Shown here: in pieces, positions 1 to 7,296 of the stretch
Layout of the letters: every line of letters begins with the position of its first letter
How positions within the stretch are numbered: position 1 is the stretch's first letter
Assembly (NCBI RefSeq): GCF_019443505.1
Contig: NZ_CP080377.1
Coordinates: 6,138,001 to 6,202,000, forward strand
Length of the DNA stretch: 64,000 nucleotides
Source of the DNA: Janthinobacterium sp. PAMC25594
GTDB taxonomy: Bacteria > Pseudomonadota > Gammaproteobacteria > Burkholderiales > Burkholderiaceae_D
Direction: 5' to 3'
Position numbers and translations under genes: made by a program
Notes under the pieces: generated by a model
Told to the model about the DNA's origin: nothing
What the model saw: only the letters and a program-made list of their open reading frames with translations
Database searches by the model: none

Positions 1-459
1 GCCCGACAGTTGCGCCGGATAGCTGTGCAGCTTGTCGGACAGGCCGACGAGCGCCAGGCATTCCTCGACGCGGGCGGCGATCTGCTCGCCCTTGGTGGTG
101 CCATGGATTTTCAGGGGGAAGGCGACATTGTCGAAGACGCTGGCGTTTTGCAGCAGGTTGAATTGCTGGAAAATCATGCCGATGTTCTGGCGCGCGTCGC
201 GCAATGCGCTCTTGCCCAGGCGGGTCAGTTCGCGCCCGGCCACGGTAATGGTGCCACTGTCGGGACGCTCGAGCAGGTTAATCAGGCGCAGCAAGGTGGA
301 TTTGCCGGCGCCGCTCTTGCCGATCAGGCCGAAAATATCACCGGGATAGACTTCCAGCGTGACCGATTTGACCGCGTGGAATTGTTCGCCCTTGGGCAGC
401 GCGAAGGTCTTGTTGGCGCCATCGATGCGAATCACCGGCGTACGGTGTGGTGTGGTCAT
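1..459 (-). CDS. metN: Methionine ABC transporter ATP-binding protein, partial
   Basis: This is the N-terminal 153 codons of an ABC ATPase; the rest lies beyond the left edge. The Walker A motif GKSGAGKST is visible, followed by the Q-loop region IGMIFQQFNLL and the stretch ASVFDNVAFPLKIHG, which is characteristic of MetN, the ATPase of the MetNIQ D/L-methionine importer. The visible sequence ends on LSG, the first residues of the ABC signature. The ATG at 459 is preceded by an A-rich GGAAAC ribosome site. Family knowledge places metI and metQ downstream, outside this window. The MetN assignment over other polar-amino-acid ATPases rests on the Q-loop region and is fairly secure. Confidence 0.85.
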   Translation of the reverse strand, partial: MTTPHRTPVIRIDGANKTFALPKGEQFHAVKSVTLEVYPGDIFGLIGKSGAGKSTLLRLINLLERPDSGTITVAGRELTRLGKSALRDARQNIGMIFQQFNLLQNASVFDNVAFPLKIHGTTKGEQIAARVEECLALVGLSDKLHSYPAQLSG

Positions 460-795
460 GCAGTGTTTCCTTTTTTATTGGACCGTGACAGGCTTGCTTG
501 CAGGGGCCAAATCGCCCGGCCTGCTACGTCGGTTGCGTAGTATACCTCCGATCGTGTTATTACTCCTACGACAGAATCTTGCTTTGAATATGCAAATAAT
601 GTCTATGCGCCGGTTTTCAAGTTGAAAAAGCGGAAAAGCGGCGTTCTTACCGAATTTAATCGCGTCGATGGGCGTGGCAGAGCCGCATCTTGGTGAAAAG
701 TTCGACGTGCCCTGCGGACGCCTCATGGTGTTTTTGTGTGAAGTTCGGCTGACTTGGCGTTTTTTCGACGCAGGCACGGCGGTTTGCTGCCTGCC
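460..795. other. Intergenic region upstream of metN
   Basis: This is 336 bases between the end of the DUF454 gene and metN, both on the minus strand. It is AT-richer than its neighbours, as expected for a promoter region. A TATACT hexamer on the minus strand near 540 could be a -10 element, but no -35 stands at the right distance. I see no riboswitch-like structure and no credible gene. Confidence 0.4.
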
Positions 796-1242
796 TTATG
801 GCTCTTCGCGGGCAGATTCTGCTCCGCTGGCGGCAGGCCCTTCGGGACGGCGCAACAGGTAGACGAGGACGGCGATTTCCATGGCGCCCACCATGGCGAT
901 GACCCACCATGGCGGATGGCCCAGGCACATGGCGACAAAGCCGATGGCCATGCCCAGGCAAGCCATGGCCTTGCCGCGCCGCGAGACGGCACGGTGTTCG
1001 CGCCATTGGCGCAGCGACGGGCCGAAGCGGGGATGGTGCAGCAGCCAGTGCTCGAGGCGCGGCGAGGCGCGGCTGAAGCAGGCCAGGGCGAGGATCAGGA
1101 AAATCGTCGTCGGCATGACGGGCAGCATGGCGCCGATGATCCCCAGCAGCACCATCAGGGCGCCTGCGGCGGTCCAGGCCCAGCGGCGCAGGCGCCGGCC
1201 ATGCGCTTCGCGCAGCGGCATCCGGGCGTGCGGCTCCCGCAT
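796..1242 (-). CDS. DUF454 (YbaN-like) inner-membrane protein
   Basis: This 148-aa protein has at least three hydrophobic segments (roughly residues 22-55, 95-110 and 112-130). It carries the DUF454/YbaN hallmark LPVMPTTIFLILALACF followed by the conserved amphipathic stretch around SPRLEHWLLHHPRFG. Function is not established for the family. The start ATG overlaps the stop codon of a 34-codon upstream reading frame by one base (TGATG), which suggests translational coupling. A Fur-type operator lies about 200 bases upstream, so iron repression is plausible. The tail (AASGAESAREEP) is hydrophilic and probably cytoplasmic. Confidence 0.85.
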   Translation of the reverse strand: MREPHARMPLREAHGRRLRRWAWTAAGALMVLLGIIGAMLPVMPTTIFLILALACFSRASPRLEHWLLHHPRFGPSLRQWREHRAVSRRGKAMACLGMAIGFVAMCLGHPPWWVIAMVGAMEIAVLVYLLRRPEGPAASGAESAREEP

Positions 1243-1346
1243 CAGGCGAAGGCGCGGGCGCTCAAGCCCTGGCTGCGGAGCGGGGAGGCGGCATGATGGG
1301 CGTTCAAGGTGCGCATATCGTGGCGGGTGTGGCGGGTGGCCGTCAT
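1242..1346 (-). CDS. Possible 34-aa leader peptide coupled to DUF454 gene
   Basis: A short frame starting at ATG 1346 (MTATRHTRHDMRTLNA...) ends in a TGA whose last base is the A of the DUF454 start codon. It is rich in His and Arg and has no recognisable domain. I looked for the HemP signature, because a Fur box stands upstream, and did not find it. The ribosome site is weak (GAGCAGAAAAAC). The TGATG junction and the position between operator and gene are the only support. It may be a leader peptide or simply untranslated. Confidence 0.3.
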   Translation of the reverse strand: MTATRHTRHDMRTLNAHHAASPLRSQGLSARAFA

Positions 1347-1436
1347 GTTTTTCTGCTCTGGGTTTGGCTCTATTATGGAGGAATCAAGGCGACGCTGCAT
1401 GCGCGCCAAGGCCGTGATAATAACCACCCTGTAGAA

Positions 1437-1463
1437 TAATAACAAGAATCATTCTCATTTGAT
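1437..1463 (-). promoter_or_regulatory. Fur box upstream of the DUF454 gene
   Basis: On the minus strand the sequence AATGAGAATGATTCTTGTT contains the Fur core TGAGAAT-G-ATTCTTG, one base away from the 7-1-7 palindrome TGAGAATnATTCTCA. The A/T-rich TATTATT just downstream can serve as a -10 region, so a bound repressor would cover the promoter. It faces the DUF454 gene. Confidence 0.6.
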
Positions 1464-1718
1464 GTGTGCTGAGGCGCCGGATAACGCTGGATATTTTTGG
1501 CAATGCAGACAATAATCGGCAGCAGAAGGCGCTGTCGTGGACATCATCGTTGTTATTATCGATTTTATCGATGCTAACTAGGTATATTTTGCGTTTTACA
1601 TCGATCTTCATGCCATGCATAATCTGTTGTAACTGAAGCCAGACAATCAGCCGCATGCGTCGTTCGCCTGCAGCTGCTTGCGGTTTTGACATCCTCCACT
1701 TTCTATCAGGAACCTACA
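1464..1718. other. Divergent intergenic region between DUF454 and yceI genes
   Basis: About 255 AT-rich bases separate the Fur box from the yceI start. They include several short AT-rich runs (for example near 1545-1570), but I can assign no operator or promoter to yceI with confidence. Confidence 0.4.
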
Positions 1719-2285
1719 ATGAAAAAACTGCTCGCTTTTATCGCCGCCGCCGGCTTCTCGCTGTCCGCCGTTGCCGCGCCTGAAGTCTATGTCATCGATG
1801 GCAGCCACACTTTCCCCCGTTTCGAGTACACCCACATGGGTTTCTCGACGCAGCAAAGCCGTTTCAATAACACCACCGGCAAGGTCACGCTGGACCGCGC
1901 CGCGAAGACGGGCGCCGTCGAAGTGCTGATCGACACCAAGTCCGTCGACACGGGTTCGACCCTGTTCAACTCGCACATCCAGGGCGAAGACTTCCTCGAC
2001 ACGGCCAAATACCCGGTCGCCACCTACAAATCGACCAGGTTCAATTTCGACGGCGACAAGCTGGCGTCCGTGGATGGCAACCTGACCCTGAAAGGCGTGA
2101 CCAAGCCAGTCACCCTGACCGTCACCTCGTTCGCCTGCGCACCGCACCCGATGCTGAAGAAAGACGCTTGCGGCGCCAACGCCACGGCCAAGATCAAGCG
2201 TTCGGAATTCAACGCCGGCAAATATGCGCCAGCCGTCAGCGATGATGTGACGTTGACGTTTGCGATCGAAGCCATCAAACAATAA
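1719..2285 (+). CDS. yceI: YceI family periplasmic protein
   Basis: This 188-aa secreted protein has a classical signal peptide (MKKLLAFIAAAGFSLSAVAA, cleavage after AVA-A). The mature part is a YceI lipocalin-like barrel: it starts YVIDGSHTFPRFEYTHMG and has the central GNLTLKGVTKPVTL motif and the ERLxFxAG-like FNAGKYAPAVSDDVTL near the C terminus. Family members bind isoprenoid or other hydrophobic ligands; the ligand here is unknown. Two cysteines (CAPHP...KKDACG) may form a disulfide, as is common in the family. The ATG at 1719 follows the purine-rich ATCAGGAACC. It is a single gene with its own terminator. Confidence 0.9.
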   Translation: MKKLLAFIAAAGFSLSAVAAPEVYVIDGSHTFPRFEYTHMGFSTQQSRFNNTTGKVTLDRAAKTGAVEVLIDTKSVDTGSTLFNSHIQGEDFLDTAKYPVATYKSTRFNFDGDKLASVDGNLTLKGVTKPVTLTVTSFACAPHPMLKKDACGANATAKIKRSEFNAGKYAPAVSDDVTLTFAIEAIKQ

Positions 2286-2305
2286 TATTGTTGGCTGCAG
2301 GATGC

Positions 2306-2343
2306 AAAATGGCGGCGGACTTCGGTCCGCCGCCATTTTTTTT
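2306..2343 (+). terminator. Rho-independent terminator of yceI
   Basis: A perfect 15-bp stem (AAAATGGCGGCGGAC, TTCG tetraloop, its complement) is followed by an unbroken T run. It lies 20 bases after the yceI stop. The UUCG loop makes it very stable. Confidence 0.93.
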
Positions 2344-2352
2344 GGGGTGGCG

Positions 2353-2446
2353 GTAGGTCGGATTAGTGCGGCAAAGCCGCGCGTAATCCGACATGAGCCG
2401 CCAACAATGTGTCGGATTACGCGGCATGCCGCTCATCCGACCTACG
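2353..2446. repeat. Paired palindromic GTAGGTCGGATTA repeats
   Basis: Two back-to-back imperfect palindromes are present. The first starts TAGGTCGGATTAGTGCGGC and folds on GCCGCGCGTAATCCGACA. The second runs from TGTCGGATTACGCGGC to GCCGCTCATCCGACCTA. The same core recurs near 10366 and 39899-40064, so this is a dispersed REP-like family lying between convergent genes. Confidence 0.8.
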
Positions 2447-2461
2447 CGGGGTGCATCACCT

Positions 2462-4270
2462 TTACGCCAGGTGATGCACCTCCTGCTGCCCATACACGGG
2501 CGTGTTCAACCCTTCCATGCGCGCCTTCAGCTGCAGCGACAGGTACTGCGAATAGTGGCGCGACTGGTGCAGGTTACCGCCGTGGAACCACAAGGCTTGC
2601 TGCTGCGTGGGTTTCCACATATTGCGCTGCTCTCCCTCCCACGGGCCCGGGTCCTTCGTCGTGGCGGAACCGAGGCCCCACACCTTGCCCACTTTATTCG
2701 CCACCTCGGGCGAGATCAGGTCCGCCGCCCAGCCATTCATGGAGCCGTAGCCGGTGGCGTACACCACCAGGTCGGCCGGCAGCTCCGTGCCGTCGGACAG
2801 TACGATGGAATGGCTTTTCAGCTCCTGCACGCCGACCCCGCTTTTCAGCTTGATCTTGCCGTCGGCGACCAGCTCGGAGGCGCCCACGTCGATGTAGTAG
2901 CCGGAGCCGCGGCGCAGGTATTTCATGAACAGGCCCGAATCGTCGTCGCCGAAATCGAGCATGAAGCCCCGTTCTTCCAGGCGCTGGTAAAAATCCGCAT
3001 CGCGCTCGCGGATGGTCTTGAAGACGGGCCTCTGGAAGTCGGCCAGGATTTTATACGGGATCGAGGCGAACGTCAGGTCGGCCTTGTTTGTGGTCATGCC
3101 GGCCGCCAGCGCCCGTTCCGAATACAGGTCGCCCAAGGCCAGGTCCATCAAGGAATCGGACTTGACGATGTGCGTCGACGAGCGCTGCACCATGGTCACG
3201 TCCACGCCTGCTTCCCACAGGGCGGCGCAGATGTCGTGCGCGGAATTGTTCGCGCCGATGACCACCACCTTCTTGCCCGCATACGCGTCCGGCCCCGGAT
3301 GCTGCGACGAGTGCTGCTGCTCGCCCTGGAACACGTCCATGCCCTTGAACTTCGGCAGGTTCGCCTTGCCCGACATGCCCGTGGCCAGCACCAGCTGCTT
3401 CGGCTTCAGGGTGACGGGCTGGCCGTCGCGCAGCACCTGCACCGTCCACTCGCCAGCGGCCTCGTCGAAGCTGGCCGACTCGCATGACGTCGAACCCCAG
3501 TAATTGAGCTCCATCACCTTGGTGTACATTTCCAGCCAGTCGCCGACCTTGTCCTTCGGTGTGAAGACGGGCCAGTTGTCCGGGAAAGGAATATACGGCA
3601 TGTGGTCGTACCAAACCGGGTCGTGCAGGCACAAGGACTTGTAGCGCTTGCGCCAGCTGTCGCCGGGACGGGCGTTTTTCTCGATGATGATGGTGGGGAC
3701 GTTGAGCTGGCGCAGCCGCGCGCCCAGCGCGATGCCGCCCTGGCCGCCGCCGATGATGACGCAATAGGGCTGGCGCGCGTAGCCCAGTTCGGCCGCTTCC
3801 TGTTCGCGGTGTTCCAGCCAGCTGCTGCGGTCCGTGCGCGCGCCGTGTTCCGCGCCCATGGGCCGCCGGCCGCCCTTGGCTTCCTCAAAACCCTTCAATT
3901 CGCTCATGGTGGTGAGCAGGGTCCAGATCTTGCCGTCGCGGATGCGGATGAAGCCCACGCCGCGCGCCACCTTCGTTTCCACCGTGATCCAGCTTTGCAG
4001 CACGCCGTCCGCTTCCACCGCATGTTCGCCGTCGGCGATGCGGATGGAAACGGGCTGCACGGCGCCCAGTTGGGCGGCCAGCATGGCGGCGATCTGCCTG
4101 CGGCCTTCCAGGGTTTTCAGGTTCCAGGTAAACAGCACGAGGTCGCGCCAGTAGCCGTCCTGTTCGAACAGCTGCGCGGCGCCCGTGCCGTCGCTGGCGC
4201 GAAGACAGCCTTCTAGCTGCTCCAGGATGCCGGCCACGGCCTGGTCGTGCGGGTTGATTTCGGTTTGCAT
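2462..4270 (-). CDS. Flavin-containing monooxygenase with N-terminal SnoaL-like domain
   Basis: This 602-aa protein starts with an NTF2/SnoaL-like domain (about residues 10-125), followed by a class B flavoprotein monooxygenase. The FAD-binding motif GGGQGG lies at residues 174-179, the NADPH-binding GANNSAHD at 339-346, and between them F-x-G-E-x-x-H (315-320), close to the FMO/Baeyer-Villiger fingerprint. The LVLATG motif is at 294-299. Such enzymes insert one oxygen from O2 into a substrate with NADPH; the substrate here is unknown. It is downstream of an AcoR-like regulator in the same direction, with an operator-like palindrome 114 bases before its start. It could act on a ketone, with the nearby hydrolase cleaving the ester (inference). 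Confidence 0.85.
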   Translation of the reverse strand: MQTEINPHDQAVAGILEQLEGCLRASDGTGAAQLFEQDGYWRDLVLFTWNLKTLEGRRQIAAMLAAQLGAVQPVSIRIADGEHAVEADGVLQSWITVETKVARGVGFIRIRDGKIWTLLTTMSELKGFEEAKGGRRPMGAEHGARTDRSSWLEHREQEAAELGYARQPYCVIIGGGQGGIALGARLRQLNVPTIIIEKNARPGDSWRKRYKSLCLHDPVWYDHMPYIPFPDNWPVFTPKDKVGDWLEMYTKVMELNYWGSTSCESASFDEAAGEWTVQVLRDGQPVTLKPKQLVLATGMSGKANLPKFKGMDVFQGEQQHSSQHPGPDAYAGKKVVVIGANNSAHDICAALWEAGVDVTMVQRSSTHIVKSDSLMDLALGDLYSERALAAGMTTNKADLTFASIPYKILADFQRPVFKTIRERDADFYQRLEERGFMLDFGDDDSGLFMKYLRRGSGYYIDVGASELVADGKIKLKSGVGVQELKSHSIVLSDGTELPADLVVYATGYGSMNGWAADLISPEVANKVGKVWGLGSATTKDPGPWEGEQRNMWKPTQQQALWFHGGNLHQSRHYSQYLSLQLKARMEGLNTPVYGQQEVHHLA

Positions 4271-4367
4271 CGTGTCTCCTCCAAGTCTGCTGACTTTATG
4301 ATGGGATGCGGCTGTGTTGCCGCTGACGATGTTGTAACACTGGCGTTCCGGCCCCGCATCTCGCAGC

Positions 4368-4399
4368 GCAGCATGGCGGAATATGAGACGGAAATCTCA
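4368..4399 (-). promoter_or_regulatory. Operator module upstream of the monooxygenase gene
   Basis: The 16-bp site TGAGACGGAAATCTCA (4384-4399; half-sites TGAGA and TCTCA) stands next to GCAGCATGGCG (4368-4378), five bases away. The same pair, with a perfect palindrome, occurs between the regulator gene and the outer-membrane protein gene at 5633-5663. The regulator encoded at 4414-5556 is the obvious candidate to bind it. Confidence 0.6.
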
Positions 4400-4413
4400 G
4401 CTTGCCGGATGCC

Positions 4414-5556
4414 TTACTGGCGGTGCGGCGGCACGATGTGCAGCTGCTTGAGGCGCCGGTACAGGGTGGCGCGCGAGACGCCCAGCATGGCGGCCGCCTG
4501 CAGCGGGCGCCATTTGGCGGCGTTCATGGCGTGGACGATGCGCGTGCGCTCGGCCAGCTCCGGCGGCGTATATTCCACGCTTTCTTCGGCCGCCGGCGCC
4601 TCGCGTGTGGCGCGCAGGCGCGCGCTGGCCTGGCGCAGCGGCGCGCGCACGCGGGCGTGCAGCCAGGTGCCGCCGCCGGCCAGGCGCAGCGACAGCAGAC
4701 TGTGTCCCGCGCGCGCATCGAACAGCCGCTCGGCGCGCACTTCCAGCACCTCGGTGACGGGGCGCGGCAGGGTGTCGAGACCTCCGATGATGTCGCGCGC
4801 GCAGCCGTTGGCGGCGACGATGTCGCCATGTTCATCGATGGCGAGCAGCATCTCCGGCTGCACTTCCACGAAGTGGCGGTTGCGGTGCGCCAGCAGGATG
4901 CAGCAATGGCTGTAGGACTTGAGAAAAAAGCCGTCCTCGATCAGGGTGGCGCCCTGGCGCACCAGTTGTTTCACCAGGCGCTGGCTGTCGCGCGCGTCGG
5001 GCGAGTTCAATGCCGACGCATCGAGCACGCCGATCAAGTCGCCGTGCGGTGAAAAAATCGGTGCGGCGCTGCACGTCAGGCCCGTGAAGGCGGCGCGGAA
5101 ATGGTCGCTCTTGTGCACGGTGATGGCTTCCTGGTCGAGCAGCACGGAGGCGATGCCGCAGGTGCCTTCCTCTTCCTCCGACCAGCAAGAACCCGGGTAC
5201 AGGCCCGCCTTCTTGAAATTCTTGCGCTGGTGCGTGTCGACCACGTAATCGATCGTCACGCCGCGCGCATTGGCGAGGATGACGCAGTAGCCCGCTTCGC
5301 GCACCATGGCGTGCAGGCGCGGCAGGCACTGGCCCGTGGAGCGCAGAAAATTTTCCTCGGACTGCTGGATGGCGCGCAGTTCGGCGCCCGTCAGGATGCG
5401 CGGCCCCGTGGTGGAGGCGGGGTCGAGCCGGTAGTCGTCCAGCGAGCGCCGGTACGACGACGCCAGCCTGGCCGTATCGGCCCCCGGATTGACGATACGG
5501 CCGGCGATCAGGTCGCGCACGCGGTCGATATGGCTGGTCTGGCGGACGTAGGGCAT
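4414..5556 (-). CDS. AcoR-like GAF/Fis-type transcriptional regulator lacking the AAA+ domain
   Basis: This 380-aa protein resembles acetoin-type regulators. A GAF-like sensor domain occupies about residues 60-220, with the conserved run NFKKAGLYPGSCWSEEEEGT (ending in GTCGIASVL) and GLTCSAAPIFSPHGDLIGVLD. A PAS-like stretch follows (LLAIDEHGDIVAANGCARDI, from about 235), and a Fis-type helix-turn-helix ends the protein (AAKWRPLQAAAMLGVSRATL, from about 348). The sigma-54-interacting AAA+ ATPase (GAFTGA, Walker A) found in AcoR is absent: the sequence goes directly from PAS to HTH. It should therefore act on sigma-70 promoters. Two TGAGA-N6-TCTCA sites flank the gene and may be its operators. 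Confidence 0.8.
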   Translation of the reverse strand: MPYVRQTSHIDRVRDLIAGRIVNPGADTARLASSYRRSLDDYRLDPASTTGPRILTGAELRAIQQSEENFLRSTGQCLPRLHAMVREAGYCVILANARGVTIDYVVDTHQRKNFKKAGLYPGSCWSEEEEGTCGIASVLLDQEAITVHKSDHFRAAFTGLTCSAAPIFSPHGDLIGVLDASALNSPDARDSQRLVKQLVRQGATLIEDGFFLKSYSHCCILLAHRNRHFVEVQPEMLLAIDEHGDIVAANGCARDIIGGLDTLPRPVTEVLEVRAERLFDARAGHSLLSLRLAGGGTWLHARVRAPLRQASARLRATREAPAAEESVEYTPPELAERTRIVHAMNAAKWRPLQAAAMLGVSRATLYRRLKQLHIVPPHRQ

Positions 5557-5632
5557 GGCGCTCTCCGGTGTCTCGATATTTTGTATGGTTGTCTGTTTGT
5601 AGCATGACGGCGGGGATGGCGCATCCTGCGCT

Positions 5633-5663
5633 GCAGCATGGCGCGCGCCTGAGACGATCGTCT
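5633..5663. promoter_or_regulatory. Perfect palindromic operator between regulator and outer-membrane protein genes
   Basis: TGAGACGATCGTCTCA (5648-5663) is a perfect 16-bp palindrome lying four bases from GCAGCATGGCG (5633-5643). It sits 92 bases upstream of the regulator start on the minus strand and 102 bases upstream of the barrel gene on the plus strand, so one site could serve both. The half-sites match the site before the monooxygenase gene. Confidence 0.7.
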
Positions 5664-5764
5664 CAGCCCCTGGTCCCGCACAATAGGATGCTTTACAACA
5701 ATAAAAAAGAGCATCTCTGATAACATCCGCTCAAATTGACAGTCAGTTAGCGCAAGGGATATCT

Positions 5765-7261
5765 ATGGCAACGCAAGCGATGTTCCCGGTGCGCCACGCA
5801 CTCGTCCTGGCCCTGCTGGGCTGGAGCGCCGCCTGCGGCGCCGCCGGCCAGCTCGATCCCGATGGCCAGAGCAGCATGGAAAAAGAAGTGGCCCGGCGCG
5901 CCGCCGTCGAACCGGCCATCGTCGCCGACTGGCACATGACGCGTTCCTTGGAAGCGGGCGTGCAGGTGGCGGGCGAGAGCAATCTGTTCTGGAAGCTGTC
6001 GAATACGCCGGCGCGCAATCCCGATTTCGATTTCAAACCCTACTGGTACGAGTTCTATGTCAAGCCGGCGCTCGGTTTCAAGCGCAACCTGGGCGATGGC
6101 ACGCAGCTGTATGCGCGCGCGTCCGCCGTCGGCTCGGGCACCTTGCGCCACGATCCATTCGGCGCGGGCGACACGGGCCGCATCTCGATCGAGGAATTCG
6201 TCGCCGGCATCCGCATGCCGCTCGGCGGCACGCGCGCCATGCTCGACCTGTCGGCCGGCGCGCAGAATTTCACGCTGGGCACCGGCATGCTGATCGCCAA
6301 TGGCGGCTCGAACGGCTTTGACCGGGGCGCGCTGAAACTGGGGCCGCGCAAGGCGTTCCAGAATTCCGTGGTGGCCAAGATAAGCCAGGACGCGTTCAGC
6401 GCCCAGGCGTTTTACCTCGACCCGAATGAAAACCCCGACAACGATAGCGGCACGCGCGTCGTCGGCGTGGATGTCAGCTACGCGCCCGCGAACGACCGCA
6501 AGGCCGGCATCGCGTATGGCAAGGTACCGCGTTCGCATGCCGCGTATCCGCAGGCGGCGCCAGACGGCATCGGCGCGCCGCTGGCCGTGACCGATGGCCG
6601 CAAGGATCTGCAGTTCGTGTATGGCTACGCGCGCGTCCCCGTGCTGCCCACCGTGCTGTCGAAAGGCTGGTTCGGCGTCGACGCGGCGCGCGAGTGGAAT
6701 ACGCGCGAGCCGATGCGGGGCTGGGGCTGGCGCACGGAAGGGGGCTTTTCGCTGCCCGACGTGGCCTGGACCCCGAAGTTCACCCTTGGCTACCAGAGTT
6801 TTTCCGGCGACGATCCGCACACGGCGCGCAACGAGCGCTTCGACCCGCTGTTCTTCGAAGGCACGCCGGGCGCCTGGGCTTCAGGCAGCAAGGCCACCTG
6901 GGTTTTCGTGAATGCTAACGTGAATGCGCTGCAGGCCACCATCGAGCTGCACCCGACGCCGAAAGACACCGTGACCGCCTACCTGGCCCAGGTGCGAGCC
7001 AACCAGATGGGCAGCCCGCTGCAGTTCGGCCAGGCCACGCGCCTCGACGTGCCGGGCGACGCGCCCGTGGTGATCGCCGGCGTGCTGCGCCCGATGCTGG
7101 CCAACGATGTCTTCGTCAAGTATGTGCGCGTGGTGAACCCGAATACCTATCTGACCCTGGGTTTCAGCGCCTCGTTCGCGCAGTCGGGCGTCAACCAGCT
7201 GGTGAATGGGCAGGCCAAAACGTGGACGGGCTGGCTGGCGAACGTCGTGTGGGTCTATTAA
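5765..7261 (+). CDS. Outer-membrane beta-barrel protein (porin/alginate-export-like)
   Basis: This 498-aa protein has a signal peptide (hydrophobic stretch to about residue 27, GWSAACGAAG) and long alternating beta-strand patterns rich in aromatic and glycine residues. It ends in NVVWVY, the terminal-aromatic pattern recognised by the BAM machinery. The pattern resembles the alginate-export/porin superfamily, but I cannot name its substrate. It is divergent from the AcoR-like regulator and shares its operator region, and 35 bases separate it from the downstream hydrolase gene, so it probably admits the compound handled by this locus. Confidence 0.7.
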   Translation: MATQAMFPVRHALVLALLGWSAACGAAGQLDPDGQSSMEKEVARRAAVEPAIVADWHMTRSLEAGVQVAGESNLFWKLSNTPARNPDFDFKPYWYEFYVKPALGFKRNLGDGTQLYARASAVGSGTLRHDPFGAGDTGRISIEEFVAGIRMPLGGTRAMLDLSAGAQNFTLGTGMLIANGGSNGFDRGALKLGPRKAFQNSVVAKISQDAFSAQAFYLDPNENPDNDSGTRVVGVDVSYAPANDRKAGIAYGKVPRSHAAYPQAAPDGIGAPLAVTDGRKDLQFVYGYARVPVLPTVLSKGWFGVDAAREWNTREPMRGWGWRTEGGFSLPDVAWTPKFTLGYQSFSGDDPHTARNERFDPLFFEGTPGAWASGSKATWVFVNANVNALQATIELHPTPKDTVTAYLAQVRANQMGSPLQFGQATRLDVPGDAPVVIAGVLRPMLANDVFVKYVRVVNPNTYLTLGFSASFAQSGVNQLVNGQAKTWTGWLANVVWVY

Positions 7262-7296
7262 GTATTCTGTATTCTGTTTATCAAGGAGAGCATCGC

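Noticed and set aside
535..550. TATACT as a metN promoter -10
   Set aside because: No -35 element stands at a suitable distance and no other support exists.
1242..1346. hemP gene behind the Fur box
   Set aside because: The short frame lacks the conserved HemP core and C-terminal lysine-rich ending, so I kept it only as a possible leader.
4271..4413. Sigma-54 promoter for the monooxygenase gene
   Set aside because: I searched for GG-N10-GC of the TGGC type on the minus strand and found none with proper flanking bases; the regulator also lacks the ATPase needed to use one.
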